A DNA stretch of 64,000 nucleotides from Bombus terrestris (lineage: Eukaryota; Arthropoda; Insecta; Hymenoptera; Apidae), in the NCBI RefSeq assembly GCF_910591885.1, contig NC_063271.1:14873001-14937000 (forward strand), in the 5' to 3' direction. Position numbers and translations under genes: made by a program. This document shows, in pieces, positions 52,221 to 64,000 of the stretch (position 1 is its first letter; the number at the start of each line of letters is the position of its first letter). The notes under the pieces were generated by a model, which made no database searches, was not told the origin of the DNA, and saw only the letters and a program-made list of their open reading frames with translations.

Positions 52221-55200
52221 ATCGTGCAATCCAATATCCATCTCGATCCCTTTTACTATACATATTGTGCGGGTATCCACTACCGGCTATGTTGATTGAT
52301 CAAGATCGACGATATCATGTACACGATATTTCTTATCCCATAAGTTGCGTCAAACTTTGACTTTATAAAAAGCAACTTTGATAAACCTCTTCACCAAAAG
52401 CCAATATCTTGTCAGCCATTTCAGTTTTTCCATGGCTTGTCTGTCCGATAACGATCCATTTTGATAGCGTTAAGATAATCATTTTATCAAAACTAATCAT
52501 CGAAATAAACATCTCATTTTTCAAAAGATTTCAAACTTAAGTATTTTTAAAGTATCAGATATTGTGATTGCTTATTTATATATCTAGTTATCTACCTTTC
52601 TTGGAATTAGCAATTGTAATGTGTAACTATAAATATCTGTGGAAATAAATAAATGATTGATTTATTTATCTCCCTTATTATAGATAAGGTAGACCATTTC
52701 AACGAAAATTATATTGTTTCACTAAATCGAGTCATTAAATTAACTTAAAAATCAACGTAACAGATTAAAACTATACTTGCATATTATTGAAGCTTATTTT
52801 ATAAGAATGGTGTAAACGTTTTCTCAAATGTAGTGATACTAATTTTTACGGCGTTCTTATAAGAAAATAAAATAGTTCCTTCGTCAAAATTTTCGTAAAA
52901 CTTGTAGAAATACGTATGATGTGAAATATACAGATACATATGTTCGAGTATTATCGCTACACCAAAACAATATTGTCGCATTGCATATGTCGCAAATAGT
53001 TTGAGGAATACTTACCTGCACCGAATTACTGTATACATGTATAATACATAATATCTCTCTATATAACCTAATATTCTATGATATGTATACGACAGAACTT
53101 TTTAAAAAAAATTTTTTAAAGTACGATTTAAGTCGAACGGTAACATATTCAATTTAACACATTCAATAGCATCATAATATTACACGTAGCGGTTATACAT
53201 TTGTGTAAAGTGCTTTCTGTCGTGTGGGAGAAGTTCTGACTGTGCTAATGGTTCGGTTTTTTTTAGATGTTAACAACGAGTCGTGTGCTTTCTTATGAAA
53301 CGTAAAATATGTAGGCAATTGTGCTTTTAAAGGTGTTGGCGATAAAAGAGATAATATAGTTTGATAATTGTGATTCGTTAACGTATATCCTAAAATGAAA
53401 GCCAGCAATAGCGAGAGTATACTCGTATGATAGCAGTTTCGAATATCCAATGCGGTATATTGGGATTGGCGTTGCTTGTTTAGGACAGCGAGTATAGAAG
53501 TTTGACTTTCGTAGGGTGGTCACTTGCTGATTGTCAGCTCTCTGTCAGTCTGTCTGTCTATCTTCCTCTCGCTCTCTTTCTCTTTCTCTCCTACAAAACT
53601 CTAATGGAGAACGCATATAGATTGGGAGGACACTTAGCGAAGTTAGCGCCTGTGGCTACTTTATTTACGTCATACACATGTCGACACCGACGACAGTCCT
53701 ATGTATACAGTAGCATTCGCTGGTAACTGACTATACAAACATTATCCGTATAGTTCGTATTTATGCACGGCTTCGCTATGTTTACAATCTTAATTATTCG
53801 TTGCTAAACTGGCATCAGCTCTGTCAGTCGAAACGTTCGAGCTACCGTACCATTTGTCTAAGGAAACAACTTTAACCACTTAACGCTTTTGGATCGGAAC
53901 ATGATTGCTTTGTACTTCGCCTAGAGAGACTGTTTGACAACAATAATAGTTATTAAACTAAAATCGATATATTTTACATGTAAAAAAAAATCGTATTAAA
54001 TTTTGCATTTACTCTTTTAGTGTTTTTATCTCTCTCTCTCTCTCTCTCTCTCCCTCTCTCTCTCTTTCAGATCTTGCGATAAACTTTTATTTTTATTCAG
54101 ACAAACTTACTTTAAACAAAGAAATATTCTGAGATTTATGACTCATTTATTTTACTTATTATTTTACTTATTTACTCATTATGTAGTCAGAAGCTTGGGA
54201 AAACTATTCATTTATAAAGAATGAGAAGACACAAAATATATACAAACAATGATTACATTGTTTGTAAAAAGGAAGGATGAAGGTGTGTTTTAACCATTTA
54301 AATATTTTCTTTATTTGCAGAGTATATAGACTTCGATACTACCTATAATAGATTTCGTTGAGTCACAATGTCCTTTTATGTTTCATACAAAAACATTGTT
54401 AAGCCCCTGTGTTGCCTTCACGCTTGTCCTTCGTGATCGGCACTCGAATATTTCATACCGACATTTTGAACATTAACTCTATTCGTCAGGGCTTGTGCCA
54501 TCGAATGGCGTGGCAGTCAACCGTGTGACACTCGGTGCATACATGTACATCCTTTTGGCCTTCTTTGTGACCTTTACACACTGACAAACAGCTGTTCGAT
54601 TTTGGACACAGTCATTACGTATACATATCGCCACGTTCCTCATCTTTTGTCGCACAAGAATGGGTTGTTTAGACAGCCTTCGTTTCTGGTATTTCTGTGA
54701 CCAGAAAACTAGCCCTCGCAAAATTTCCCAGCAGTAGGTATTGTATAATATTTATTCATTCTTCGACATTTTATTATTTTACGACAATAGTGTTCTTTTA
54801 TTATTTATTTCATCCCAAACATTTATCAGTTATACGCAACCAGACATTTCTTTTTTTTAATTTTTCTTTAAAAAATTGTATAACCTACTATGGGAAATAA
54901 TATTTGTTTATAGCTGAACGTTTTTTTTTACTTTGTTTATAAATGATAATAATTCTATGTTTTGTCGCGTATATAAGTCGCTTTATTTACATTTATCATA
55001 TCCATACATGTAAAAATATAATTATGTACATTTCGGAAAAACTATCGCGGATAATACATAATACATATTACGTACCGCAATTTCACATTATTAGCAAAAG
55101 CAACAAAAATATGTACAGACCATATTTTACATAAATTTCCAGTAAAAATATTGTAATGTATCATTTAAATTCTACAAAATCTTTTTCTGTTTGCGATTCT

Positions 55201-56560
55201 TTAAAAACAAAAAGTTATTAATCTACAAAAGAAGATGCAAATTGATTTTTTAATTATTTTTATCAGAGGTATATGTTAGAATTATTAATGCATGAAATTA
55301 AATAAAAGAAATTAAGATATTTATTTTCATATTTGAAAGTTACACTTTTATTCAATTTAATATAGTCTGATTGAGTACATATTTGAAACTTTTTTAATGA
55401 AAACGATGTTAGCAAACCATTCTAACTATTTTTATGGAGACAAAAAGAAGATTAGAACAATTTTATTTTTTATAACTACAAAAGTGGTATGGCCTTGTTC
55501 TTTCGTTTACATCTATTTTTTCGCGATAGGTATTGTTTGACCATGCTCGGAGTTTTTTTTCACAGTTACACAATAAGTACTTTTGAGATTTAGGAGCATA
55601 ACGAAGTCGACGTATCTAAATCCTTTTCAGTCGATATTGAAAGCATTATTGTAACAAATTTTGTTATGTTCATTCGATAAATTTAGTTGTGTACAGAAAA
55701 ATGATAATTATTTTAGATAGTTATTGTAACTTTGGAACGTAAGTACTATTACGTTCAGTGAAGGCCATTTTATTGAATATGATTATAATATTTAAATACT
55801 ATGATGATTAGAATCTTTAATTTTTTCAAATTCTTAACAAAATTTAGTAATATTTTGTGTTATATAACACATGTGATGTGTATAAAATAACAGATTGGTA
55901 ATGAAATATCTAAAATATAGTAGGTAATAGTGGTGTCCTAGTGAAAAGCATTCCATTCATTATAGATATCAGCAGGTATCTTTATATTTATGGCCGACAG
56001 TATACGTATATATCTACCTGCTTATTTTATGCCTCCCGAAGTATCCAGTTGATGTTTCTAAGTTTTATTCACTAAATTATTTACTTGATTAAACGTATGA
56101 ACTTGATTAATTTTATGATTCTTTTACATCATAGAGGTTACTATAATTTCCATATTTACTTTTTGACACTACGTTTACGAAACATTTCTTCATCAATATT
56201 TCATTTCTTCAATCAATACGAAATAGTAAGACATTCCTTACATATGTGGAAAATGTAAAAAAGAAAAAAAGAGACCTTTTTGAACAGCTATCATTTTAAA
56301 TCTTCGGTATAAATAGATACATAATGAAAAATAACATGACATTAATGACTTTAACGGAGCTATAGCAACGCGTCGAGGAAAGTTGAAAAAGATATCAAGC
56401 TAATTCTAATAAACGTTATCCTTATACTATGCGCAGTTACGATAAATCGTATTCATTGATTTCCATTTTGTCGTAAGATTCTATGGAATCGAAAATGCGA
56501 AATACAAAGTAAGATATACAATGTTATCTGTGGTAACATATTCAAAGTAAAAGTAGAAGT
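52221..56560. other. AT-rich gene desert with CT repeats
   Basis: CT-rich microsatellites at 53540-53592 and 54031-54068. A minus open frame at 54479-54721 is GC-raised but unrecognised. No gene supported. Confidence 0.4.
54031..54068. repeat. (TC)n microsatellite
   Basis: Nearly pure TC dinucleotide run with one CCC interruption. Confidence 0.9.
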
Positions 56561-57140
56561 GCTGCTGTCTCGAAGCGTCTCTCGAAAACGACGAAGAGAT
56601 CACGAAGTAGTGTTCTTATGAGAGTACTAGAAGATAGGATGCGTTCGACTACCGACGTTCGAGACTGCAAATTATTGTCAGCGTAGCGGGTCCCCGGAAC
56701 CGACTAACAGTTTTGTAAAAAGCTTTTGTGAGTTTACCAGCATCGTAACTTCAACTTTGTCGCCGACAGCGTTTCTACTGTGGGACAGGAGACAAGCGAA
56801 CCTGTATATAGGCGAGCTAGAGTGGTTGGTGGGGTTTGGACGGGTTGCACGGAGACGCGAAGATAAAGCAGGAAGGGCAAAAGAGACGCCCTCGCTGAAA
56901 TTACAGCCTCGTAACTCTCGGTAAGCGGGAAAGAGCGTATGTGACAGCGGGCGGACAGGCAAACGGGCGAACTGGCGAACCGGCGAACCAGCGAATAGGC
57001 GGACGAACTGCGCATGGTTTCCGGGAGTTTTATAGCCATCAGGGGGGGTGTTTCAGGGGTGTTTCTGCCCGAACTACCCGCCGTTGCCTTACGGGGTTGC
57101 ACCGTTACACGGTTCCCGCATTCTCGTAAACAACTGGCCA
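56560..57140. promoter_or_regulatory. GC-rich island with an 8-bp minisatellite
   Basis: Tandem GGCGAACC-like units at about 56947-57010 lie inside a GC-raised block that also has a G7 run and CCCGAACTACCCGCC. Open frames on both strands are unlike protein. Regulatory role inferred only. Confidence 0.28.
56947..57010. repeat. GC-rich minisatellite, about 8-bp unit
   Basis: GGCGAACTGGCGAACCGGCG-type repeats, about seven or eight imperfect copies including GGCGGAC and GGCAAAC variants. Confidence 0.8.
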
Positions 57141-57912
57141 GACGTGCTTATCACATTTTCGCGATACGTAGCTTTACTACCTCGTTTAATCTCTATCGAT
57201 TTCTACTTTCCTAATAAAAATGTTAAACGCTTCATCAGGTGAACATTTTGTATACTTTAAATTATGCTTTTATATCCTTGATAAAAAGCGTAATGCTATC
57301 GAACTCCATTTACCAACAAAATACATAGCTACCGGTAAGTACGGTTAGTTAAACAAATTCTCAATGTACTTAACTTATATAATGTGCATAACTTCAGTAA
57401 CGTACCGCGATACCACTGTCTTAAGCGTAAGTGGCAGTAATTTTGTTTCGTTTTTATAAACAAAATTTAATATTGTGTTAAAATTTTTTAAAACTAATTT
57501 ATATATACATTTCGATTCTGTTATTTATACAATGCATTATATATACCTAGCTACCACGTCATTTAAATTATAACGCTTGTATGCGAAATTTGTATACGGT
57601 GCAAATATTTATTTCAGAACGATGAAATTATATCCATAATTCAACATTTATTACTATGATTTTAATAAAGAATATATGTTTCACATATGACGAGTGATAA
57701 TAAATAGATATATCTATCGCTTAATGAAAAAAATCATACAACGATAAATACGTTATTACAAGCAAATGTTATTCATGTTAGTCCTAAAATTCAAAATCAA
57801 ACGAATATAGAATGGGATAAGACAAGATAATTAGGGTGTGTTAAATTTTTGAGCCACGCAGTTTGAAAACATGTAACAGTCGGGGGCGACTATCGAATAT
57901 CGCCATTACTGG

Positions 57913-58185
57913 CTAGGTGGTCTCCTCTACCCCATTTCGGCCATATTCTCGACACCGGTGGTAAATCTGCAGGATGTCAAGGGCGAAAGGTGTGACATAT
58001 CTTATCGTAAACGTCTCATAACGGCGTTGCGGCACTAACGATGCGTGACACACGACGACGTAAAGCCGTGGCGCCTTGTCGGAAAGCTCGCTCGGCTCGT
58101 AAACCGCAACTAACGCACCCTTTTCTTCAACTGCCGCCGTATTAATGTCGATCAGGGCCACCCTAGCATAAAATACGTTGTCTTT
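57913..58185 (-). CDS. Unrecognised GC-rich open frame, possible exon or gene relic
   Basis: The frame is open for 90 codons between a TAG and a TAG, beginning KDNVFYARVALIDINTAAV, with no ATG inside. Its codons look used: GC-rich third positions and balanced amino acids, including YVVVCHASLVPQRRYETF and LDILQIYHRCREYG. It stands out from its AT-rich flanks. A weak acceptor (tatgctag) precedes GTGGCC; the sequence before the upstream TAG is purine-rich and a poor acceptor. I recognise no family. It may be a terminal exon, a decayed transposon or virus-derived fragment, or a chance frame in a regulatory block. Confidence 0.3.
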   Translation of the reverse strand, partial: KDNVFYARVALIDINTAAVEEKGALVAVYEPSELSDKAPRLYVVVCHASLVPQRRYETFTIRYVTPFALDILQIYHRCREYGRNGVEETT

Positions 58186-58650
58186 CTATTGTTTTCTTCC
58201 TCTTGTCGTTACATCCTTTCTTTTTTCAAAATCTTTACCAATACATAGCTAGTCCAGTTTATCATACAGATACCACTTGTGTATTGCTTTTCCTTTAATT
58301 TTATAAGCATGTATTTATATACGTATAATACGATATCGATGAAAGGAATTACATTAATTTGTATTGTTATACGGATATGTAGTAAGTTAGTCTTTGATTT
58401 GTAGCGGATTGTATGTTATTAACTGTAGTGAAAATGTGCTTACGTATTATTTTATGTTTTATATAACGAGAAAATTGTTTATAAAGCAGATTTATTTCTG
58501 CCAAAAATTGTTATTAAAATTCATATCCTGTCTGAAAGTCAATTATTTTTGATGGCTAATGATAGAGTCAGAAAACACGTTTGCTACTTTATAGGTATAA
58601 CCTTAATGATTTGTATCTAAGCAACGGTAAGTCTAAGAATTTACAGTTGA

Positions 58651-58680
58651 TAAAAAAAAAAAAAAAAAAAAAAAAAAATA
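58651..58680. repeat. Poly(A) run
   Basis: A run of about 28 A bases interrupted once near its end. No retroelement body is recognisable beside it. Confidence 0.85.
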
Positions 58681-58689
58681 AAGGAAATC

Positions 58690-59060
58690 GTCCATTGGTA
58701 ATCTACTTATAAGCGGCGAATTTGACGAAAATATCGACTAACGTGTTTCTCTGGCGCCGCGTCGCGCCGCGCCGCCGCGCCGCCAGAAAGTAAATTAGGC
58801 GATCCTTTACAACCTTCGCTTCGGTCTTCGTCGAAAATAATAGTAGCTGGATCTTATAGTAGTTAAGGGATCGGCTGTATCCATTTATTAGCTGCAAGAT
58901 GACGGGCAGTTTGGAAATCATCAGCAGCAATTAGACACGGTGGGCTCAATTGTTTGCTTGGCGGCACATTTGAGGGGTGTTCTTCAAATTATTAGCTCGA
59001 CGTTGAATCGCTCCTGGCATCGGCATCGCTTTACGAGAGAAGGGTTCTTCATGGAACTAA
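58690..59060. promoter_or_regulatory. Candidate enhancer with a GC-only hairpin
   Basis: CTGGCG..CGCCAG (58751-58785) encloses a pure GC/CG-rich core of GCCGC units. It is followed by TCCATTTATTAGCTGC, ATCAGCAGCAATTAGAC and AAATTATTAGCTCGACG, a dense run of homeodomain-like cores. No coding frame. Confidence 0.32.
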
Positions 59061-60115
59061 TGTAAACTGCATCCTATTGTCTTCAATCCGATCAGTGTGA
59101 AGGCCACATAGCTATATCAAAATAACATAATACTGGTATTAAAATACCAATAATGTTAGTTGCTATATTTCTGATGAGCGAGCAATAAGGTATAGGTCAA
59201 ATCTTGGTCAAAACGATTAATTCCAGTTATTTTCGTAGCATGTCTTAAGCGTTCCAAATACCACTTGGTTGGATAAATTTTGGTCAAAATAATATATCAT
59301 CATTCTCAAAAATAAACGAGTTATATATTTCATTTAAAATAAATTTCACGTCAAAAATTTATTTTATTTAAATTTTAAGTTTTCGCGGATGGAATTGATG
59401 TCCACTCAACAGAGATGTATTATACTGTACCTTTCCTTCTATTTTCTTTAACGGTATCTACTAAAATATTTAAGGCTTTTTCAGTACTACAATCCTAATT
59501 TTGATCTAGAACTATAATATCGATTTGTTCTAGATCTTTTGCTTGGTCGGTAATAAAGTACAATATTAAAAATTGTCAAAGCAGTCTTTCTTCGATAAAT
59601 ATTATATGGAATTAGTATTCCTTAGTGTATTGGCGAATACATCTCGTTAGTTCATATAAAAGTATCGTAAGCTGTTTATGTCTAGACGTAATTATGATAA
59701 AAAACTAAATGATGGTGCACACAATCGACAAGCTTCAAATTAATCGTAGTACATCCGATTTTTCTATCACACTGTGTTCGCAACTGAATTTTCTATCATA
59801 TATACCGAGAAATCATAATATTCGTGCTCCTATAAATTATCTGTCAGAGAAAGGACCATAAATAACAGTAATTATTCATATAGTTATTTACATATCTAAT
59901 AAAAATAGAACATCAGCCATTTTATTGAAGGTCCAGATTATATATAGCCCAAATGTAAAGTACAAAGGATTATAAGGAACATTATTTCTGGTAATATAAT
60001 AATAATATTTTAAGAAAATTACCGACACAAATTTTTTTGACAAAGTTGAAATTTATTATAATTTATGGGACTTTGTTTACGAAAATATACAATCATCTTA
60101 TTGTTGGAAAACTGT
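59061..60115. other. AT-rich gene-free stretch
   Basis: Nothing supported. Confidence 0.4.
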
Positions 60116-60375
60116 CCAGAGTAAACTAATAATAATCAAAACATGCCATAAAACCCATCTGTTTGTAATGACCGTAATTCTTAGTGGAGGTAAGCGAGGC
60201 TAAGAAGAAAGGGTCATAAAGAAGCGGCGTTGTGTGCCGACGGCAAATGCAAATAGAAAATCGTAGACCGGCAAGACTCGTAAAATAACACTGCCATAAA
60301 TTATGCGTTTTCATTCTTACGAACGAAATGCCATCGATATTTCTGTCCTCGCACTATTGACCTCTGCTGCAGTTC
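60116..60375. promoter_or_regulatory. Candidate enhancer with POU octamer and Hox-like sites
   Basis: Perfect octamer ATGCAAAT at 60247-60254, GGTCATAAA at 60211-60219, CCATAAATTATGCG at about 60294-60307, and CATCTG nearby. GC is raised relative to the flanks, with no coding frame. Inferred. Confidence 0.35.
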
Positions 60376-60894
60376 CGGTTAAAAAATTTTAACATTACTT
60401 TGTAAACACGCACACGTTTGCTATCTGATATTTTTTAAATTCCATGTGAATACTTACATTTTTATAGTCACGTAGTGACAATTACAGACACCTATAGGCT
60501 AAATGAATATACACGTATATTACATGTAGCACAGTAAAATATTTTCATTATTGGGGACATTTTCGCGTTTGAATATTTTTAACATGTAAATTCTAACGCT
60601 ATGTGTAATATCTTTGTAGGTTATTTGTTCGACAATTAAATTACAAAAAAGAAAATTAAATCGTAAAGGAAAGACCGAAATAGATTTAATTGTACCTGTA
60701 AGTGAAATAATCGTACAGATAAATGTGATATCACAATGTGTTAGAATAAGCGATATATCGAAAGTTGTATATGCAATTATGTGAATCGGGACATTCCGTG
60801 TGTCCTGAAATCAATTGGAAATTCATATATAGTGGCTCATTTGGCGGATTTGAGCGATATCCTGGCGACTCGATGGCGTAGAATTAACGACTTG

Positions 60895-61310
60895 CCTTGA
60901 CGCTAATGCGGCACTACGAGCTTTTGCCGATTGTTTGCGACGCTGCTCGCACACACGTGTTGTGACTCAGAAATGATAACTGATGATTTATCCGTGACAG
61001 GCTGCAGGTACTGCGGATGGATTATCGTTCTGATTGCAAAGTATGAAATAATTAGGGAGCGGACCGTCGACCATCCATCATTGAGCAACGATGGCCGCTT
61101 GTCAGGCGCCGTTCATTTATCATACTCGCTCAGCCATCACCCTCTTCCTATTCCCATCGCATCGGCAATGTTCCATTGTTCGTATATCGGACGTAACTGT
61201 CCGTTACTGCTAATTACCTCCTGCCCCTGCGAAAGATTACGCAGTCAAGGTATCAAACGTATTAACGTGCACATACCTCTAGCGACTAGACTCTAGTTAC
61301 TCACAACCAT
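60895..61310. promoter_or_regulatory. Candidate enhancer with E-box and K50 homeodomain sites
   Basis: CACGTG at 60954-60959, TGACTCAG (AP-1-like) just after it, GGATTA at 61019-61024, AAATAATTAGG near 61047 and GCTAATTACC near 61209. An overlapping + frame of 121 codons has no recognisable domain and is probably a by-product of GC content. Confidence 0.33.
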
Positions 61311-61870
61311 TCGTATACAGATACATGCACGCGTTGGCTTAGCGACCGAACAACGACTCCATTAACCGTGTTTACTTGGCCAAAGATCTCGCCTATCGGT
61401 CAACTATACAGTATATGGATGCTGTCGTATACGCCGCGACGCTTTGTCGCACGCGAATGCATTTCCACAATAATCTACCATGCAGTTAACTTGTCGCACG
61501 AGGGGCCGCACAGTTACAATAGACACTGAATAGAAACTGAATTCGTCCTTTATCTCTTGGTTTCTCATTTCATTCTATCTTACAGTTTAAATAACCAATT
61601 TGTAACGCGAATTCATGTTACAACCTAATAACGACAAATTTAGATTCGATTTTATAGACAATATTTTGTAATAACTGTATGGTTTTAAAAGTAAGAAGCA
61701 CGCTTTTAGGATCATCAACAATTTTCCACTGCTGCCAAATAATGTTAGGATGATATTTATATAAATTGAATTAACCAACATATTGACATGCCTAATAAAT
61801 ACGTGTAGGTAAATGTTCATGTATTTTCTAGTGAAATTATTATTAAAACAACAAATAGAAAGAGACTACA
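61311..61870. other. Gene-free stretch
   Basis: Nothing recognisable. Confidence 0.4.
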
Positions 61871-61877
61871 TATGTCC

Positions 61878-62640
61878 TTTTTTTTTATTTCTTAATATTC
61901 ACAATTTGTCCATTTTGGACATTAGGTCGAATTTTTTAGCAGTTATATTAACATGTAGGTGGCTACCCCCAACGGGGTACCATCTTCGCGTTTGCTAGAT
62001 TATATCCTTTGTGAGATTTGCTGAGTGCTTCCTTCTTAACCATCTGTCCATGTTTAAGGTGTTGAACGTTTTCGCAGCTAGCCAGTTTGGGTGTGTTGCT
62101 ATTCTTATTTTGTAGTTTTCTGCGTATCTGCTAATTTCTTCCTTGACCGTTGGGATTCCTAGGTTCTTTTGTCCTCATTTCTATTGTACCATGGTGCGTT
62201 TACTATCGTTCTAAGAATTTTAGCTTGCAATGTCTCTATTTTGTTTATATAGCTCATTGCTGCTGTCCCCCATAGTGGTATTCCGTACGTCCAGATTGGT
62301 TTTATGACCGTTATATATATTTTTAATTTATTTTCTATGCTTAATTTGGATTTTCGACTTGTTAGCCAATGCACTTGTCTCCTTGTTGTCTATTTTGTCT
62401 ATTATTGATCTAGTATACTGTTTCCATGTGAGTTATGTATCTAAGTGGAGTCCTAGGTATTTGACTTGCTTTGTTTGTGTTATGTGCGTGCCGTTCAGAA
62501 GGATGTTTGTTGGTGTCTGTTTTCGCAGCGTGAATGTAATATGGTTGCATTTATTGGGGTTTGCTTTTATTTGTTTATTTGTCACTTTAAGCAATCGATT
62601 CAGTTTTGACATCGTTTGCAGCTGCCGGCGTAAAAAAAAT
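61878..62640 (-). mobile_element. 5'-truncated Jockey-clade non-LTR retrotransposon (reverse-transcriptase C-terminus and 3' tail)
   Basis: On the minus strand the sequence encodes the end of a Jockey-type reverse transcriptase: NPNKCNHITFTLRK, VKYLGLHLDT, then SKLSIENKLKIYITVIKPIW, TYGIPLWGTA and LRTIVNAPWYNRNE. After a frame shift come GIPTVKEEISRYAENYKIRI and ATHPNWLAAKTF, to a stop at 61995-61997. One in-frame TAA and two frame changes make it inactive. A short 3' UTR ends in an A-rich tail (T run on the + strand at about 61878-61889). The copy begins abruptly near 62630-62640, so it is 5'-truncated, typical of target-primed insertion. No clear target duplication was found. Confidence 0.88.
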
Positions 62641-64000
62641 TAAACGTAGCTTTGAGTTATTAAATATTAAACAACAAGCAACAGAATTATTAATAATAAT
62701 TTTATAATATATGTATGTCAAGATTACCGTGATTTTTTAAAATTGCAATCGCTGCTACTCTAACGTAGAATTACTGCAAGTTTTATTCTGACGTTATTAT
62801 TCCAATATTTAAATAAATGTATAACGATAGTATATGATAGATTTGCAATATACCTAGTAACCCCGGAAACCAGTGATCTCGGATCGGAGCTACGATAGCT
62901 GTCAGCAACGACGATGATAATTAAAAATTGACCTGAATACGTTTTGATAAAGTTACTTACGATACGATAGATCAATAAAATTGAGATTTATCGCTATTGA
63001 AACTCAAATTTTCCTATCGAATGATAGAACTAAATTCGCAAATGTTGATATGCATTAGAGATAATTTACGGATAAATTTAATGGGAAACAACCGAGTAGC
63101 AGTGATTCATGTTGCAATTCGCGTATCAACGTTAATTGACTTTGACCTTTTAAACAGTGTAGGGTAGCGATCGATTGGAGATGTTGCATTGCGTTAACGT
63201 GCACTAGACTAAAAGGAAAGAAAGCTCTGGTGTATTTACAACTCGACATAAACCCTATTGTTACAGCCGTGACAGCTTGTCTAAACACTTCTAAGTATTT
63301 GACTTCCCTTCGTAAAGTTGGCTTTGACCTGTTCCGGTTTATGCGTTCAGTTTTACGCACATTAAGACGAGAAATTGTGCTTTGAATTATGCTCCTTTGC
63401 TACTGTACGTTAATACCTGACGTTTTTGTTCTTGTTAAAGGAGATAGCATACATTTCCATTTGCTTTTCGTGCTATCGAAAACTCGTTCCTTTAACTATT
63501 AATGAGATCCAATGTTTTCGGTATAATTATAATCAATCATATCATAAATCAAACTTTCCTAAATCATAGTACAGCGTGAGTCACGTAAGTAAATGTTACG
63601 CTTCCTAAAGCACAGTACCCAACTATAGTTTATTTATCTGTTAACATTCGAAACGATCCTAGTAACGTTTTGTAACATCGCACGAGTTCTCAAGACATTG
63701 GATTGTCAAAATAATTGGACAACGACAGTAGGCAAGGGGTTTCATAGTTTACATACAAAGATTTAGTTCGGTCAAAGAAAAGAAAGTAGAAAGTGAGAGC
63801 TTTTTCCGGAACATTCTGAAGCGGGAAAGTTTACAGGGTCTCGAATCCCACAGGAATCGTTCCTCTTTTTCTCTCCCTTCAACCGTACATCGATTCGTTT
63901 GTCAAGTAACTTTCGAGTTCGGGGGTAAGCCAATATTTCACGAGGAGCGGAACCAAGATTGAGGCTAGGAAGCGGTGGGAAGGCTGCTGACCACAAAGAA
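62641..64000. other. Gene-free stretch to the window end
   Basis: AT-rich, turning GC-richer at 63780-64000. Minus open frames at 63055-63360 and 63772-63996 are not recognisable. Nothing else supported. Confidence 0.4.

Noticed and set aside
54479..54721. A Cys- and Lys-containing minus open frame as a small secreted protein.
   Set aside because: No ATG, no signal peptide, no splice support and no recognisable family.
62359..62643. A 94-codon plus frame.
   Set aside because: Antisense shadow of the Jockey reverse-transcriptase fragment.
63830..63850. GGGTCTCGAATCCCAC as a tRNA B box.
   Set aside because: One base too long for the consensus and no A box or cloverleaf upstream.

Overview
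The window is AT-rich animal DNA with spliced genes, long introns, microsatellites and decayed transposons. Recognisable insect-type genes, a mariner-type miniature element and low GC fit an insect, most likely a bee or close hymenopteran relative. That placement is an inference from composition and families; no species-diagnostic sequence was tested. No bacterial-style operons, CRISPR arrays or rRNA genes were seen.

Only two genes can be firmly supported. On the left, on the + strand, are the last three coding exons of tomosyn (syntaxin-binding protein 5 family), at 5436-5531, 6714-6838 and 8228-8490. Together they encode the C-terminal 160 residues, ending in the R-SNARE motif. They are followed by a 3' UTR with poly(A) signals from about 9.48 kb. 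In the middle, on the - strand, is a complete two-exon gene for a NET-family zinc-finger repressor (Elbow/Noc type). Exon 1 is 37403-37465 and exon 2 is 30761-32182, giving 494 residues, with a 5.2-kb intron. The two genes converge tail to tail across about 22 kb. They have unrelated jobs: tomosyn restrains vesicle fusion, and Elbow/Noc acts in appendage, tracheal and eye-region patterning.

The rest is non-coding or mobile. Mobile elements are: a foldback MITE (about 1275-1485), a tRNA-derived SINE or tRNA pseudogene (about 3525-3625), a LINE relic antisense in the last tomosyn intron (about 6851-7860), a solo LTR with TG..CA ends and a TATA target duplication (27886-28801), a 211-bp mariner MITE with a TA target duplication (39302-39512), and a 5'-truncated Jockey-type LINE (about 61878-62640). 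An unrecognised GC-rich open frame lies at 57913-58185 (-).

Both flanks and the intron of the elbow/noc gene form a gene desert. Raised-GC, motif-dense islands stand out from the AT-rich background, for example at 13.2-14.5, 17.5-17.8, 22.4-22.7, 34.15-34.5, 50.2-50.7, 58.7-59.06, 60.12-60.37 and 60.9-61.3 kb. They look like candidate cis-regulatory elements, as expected around a developmental regulator. This is inferred from composition and motif content, not from conservation data.
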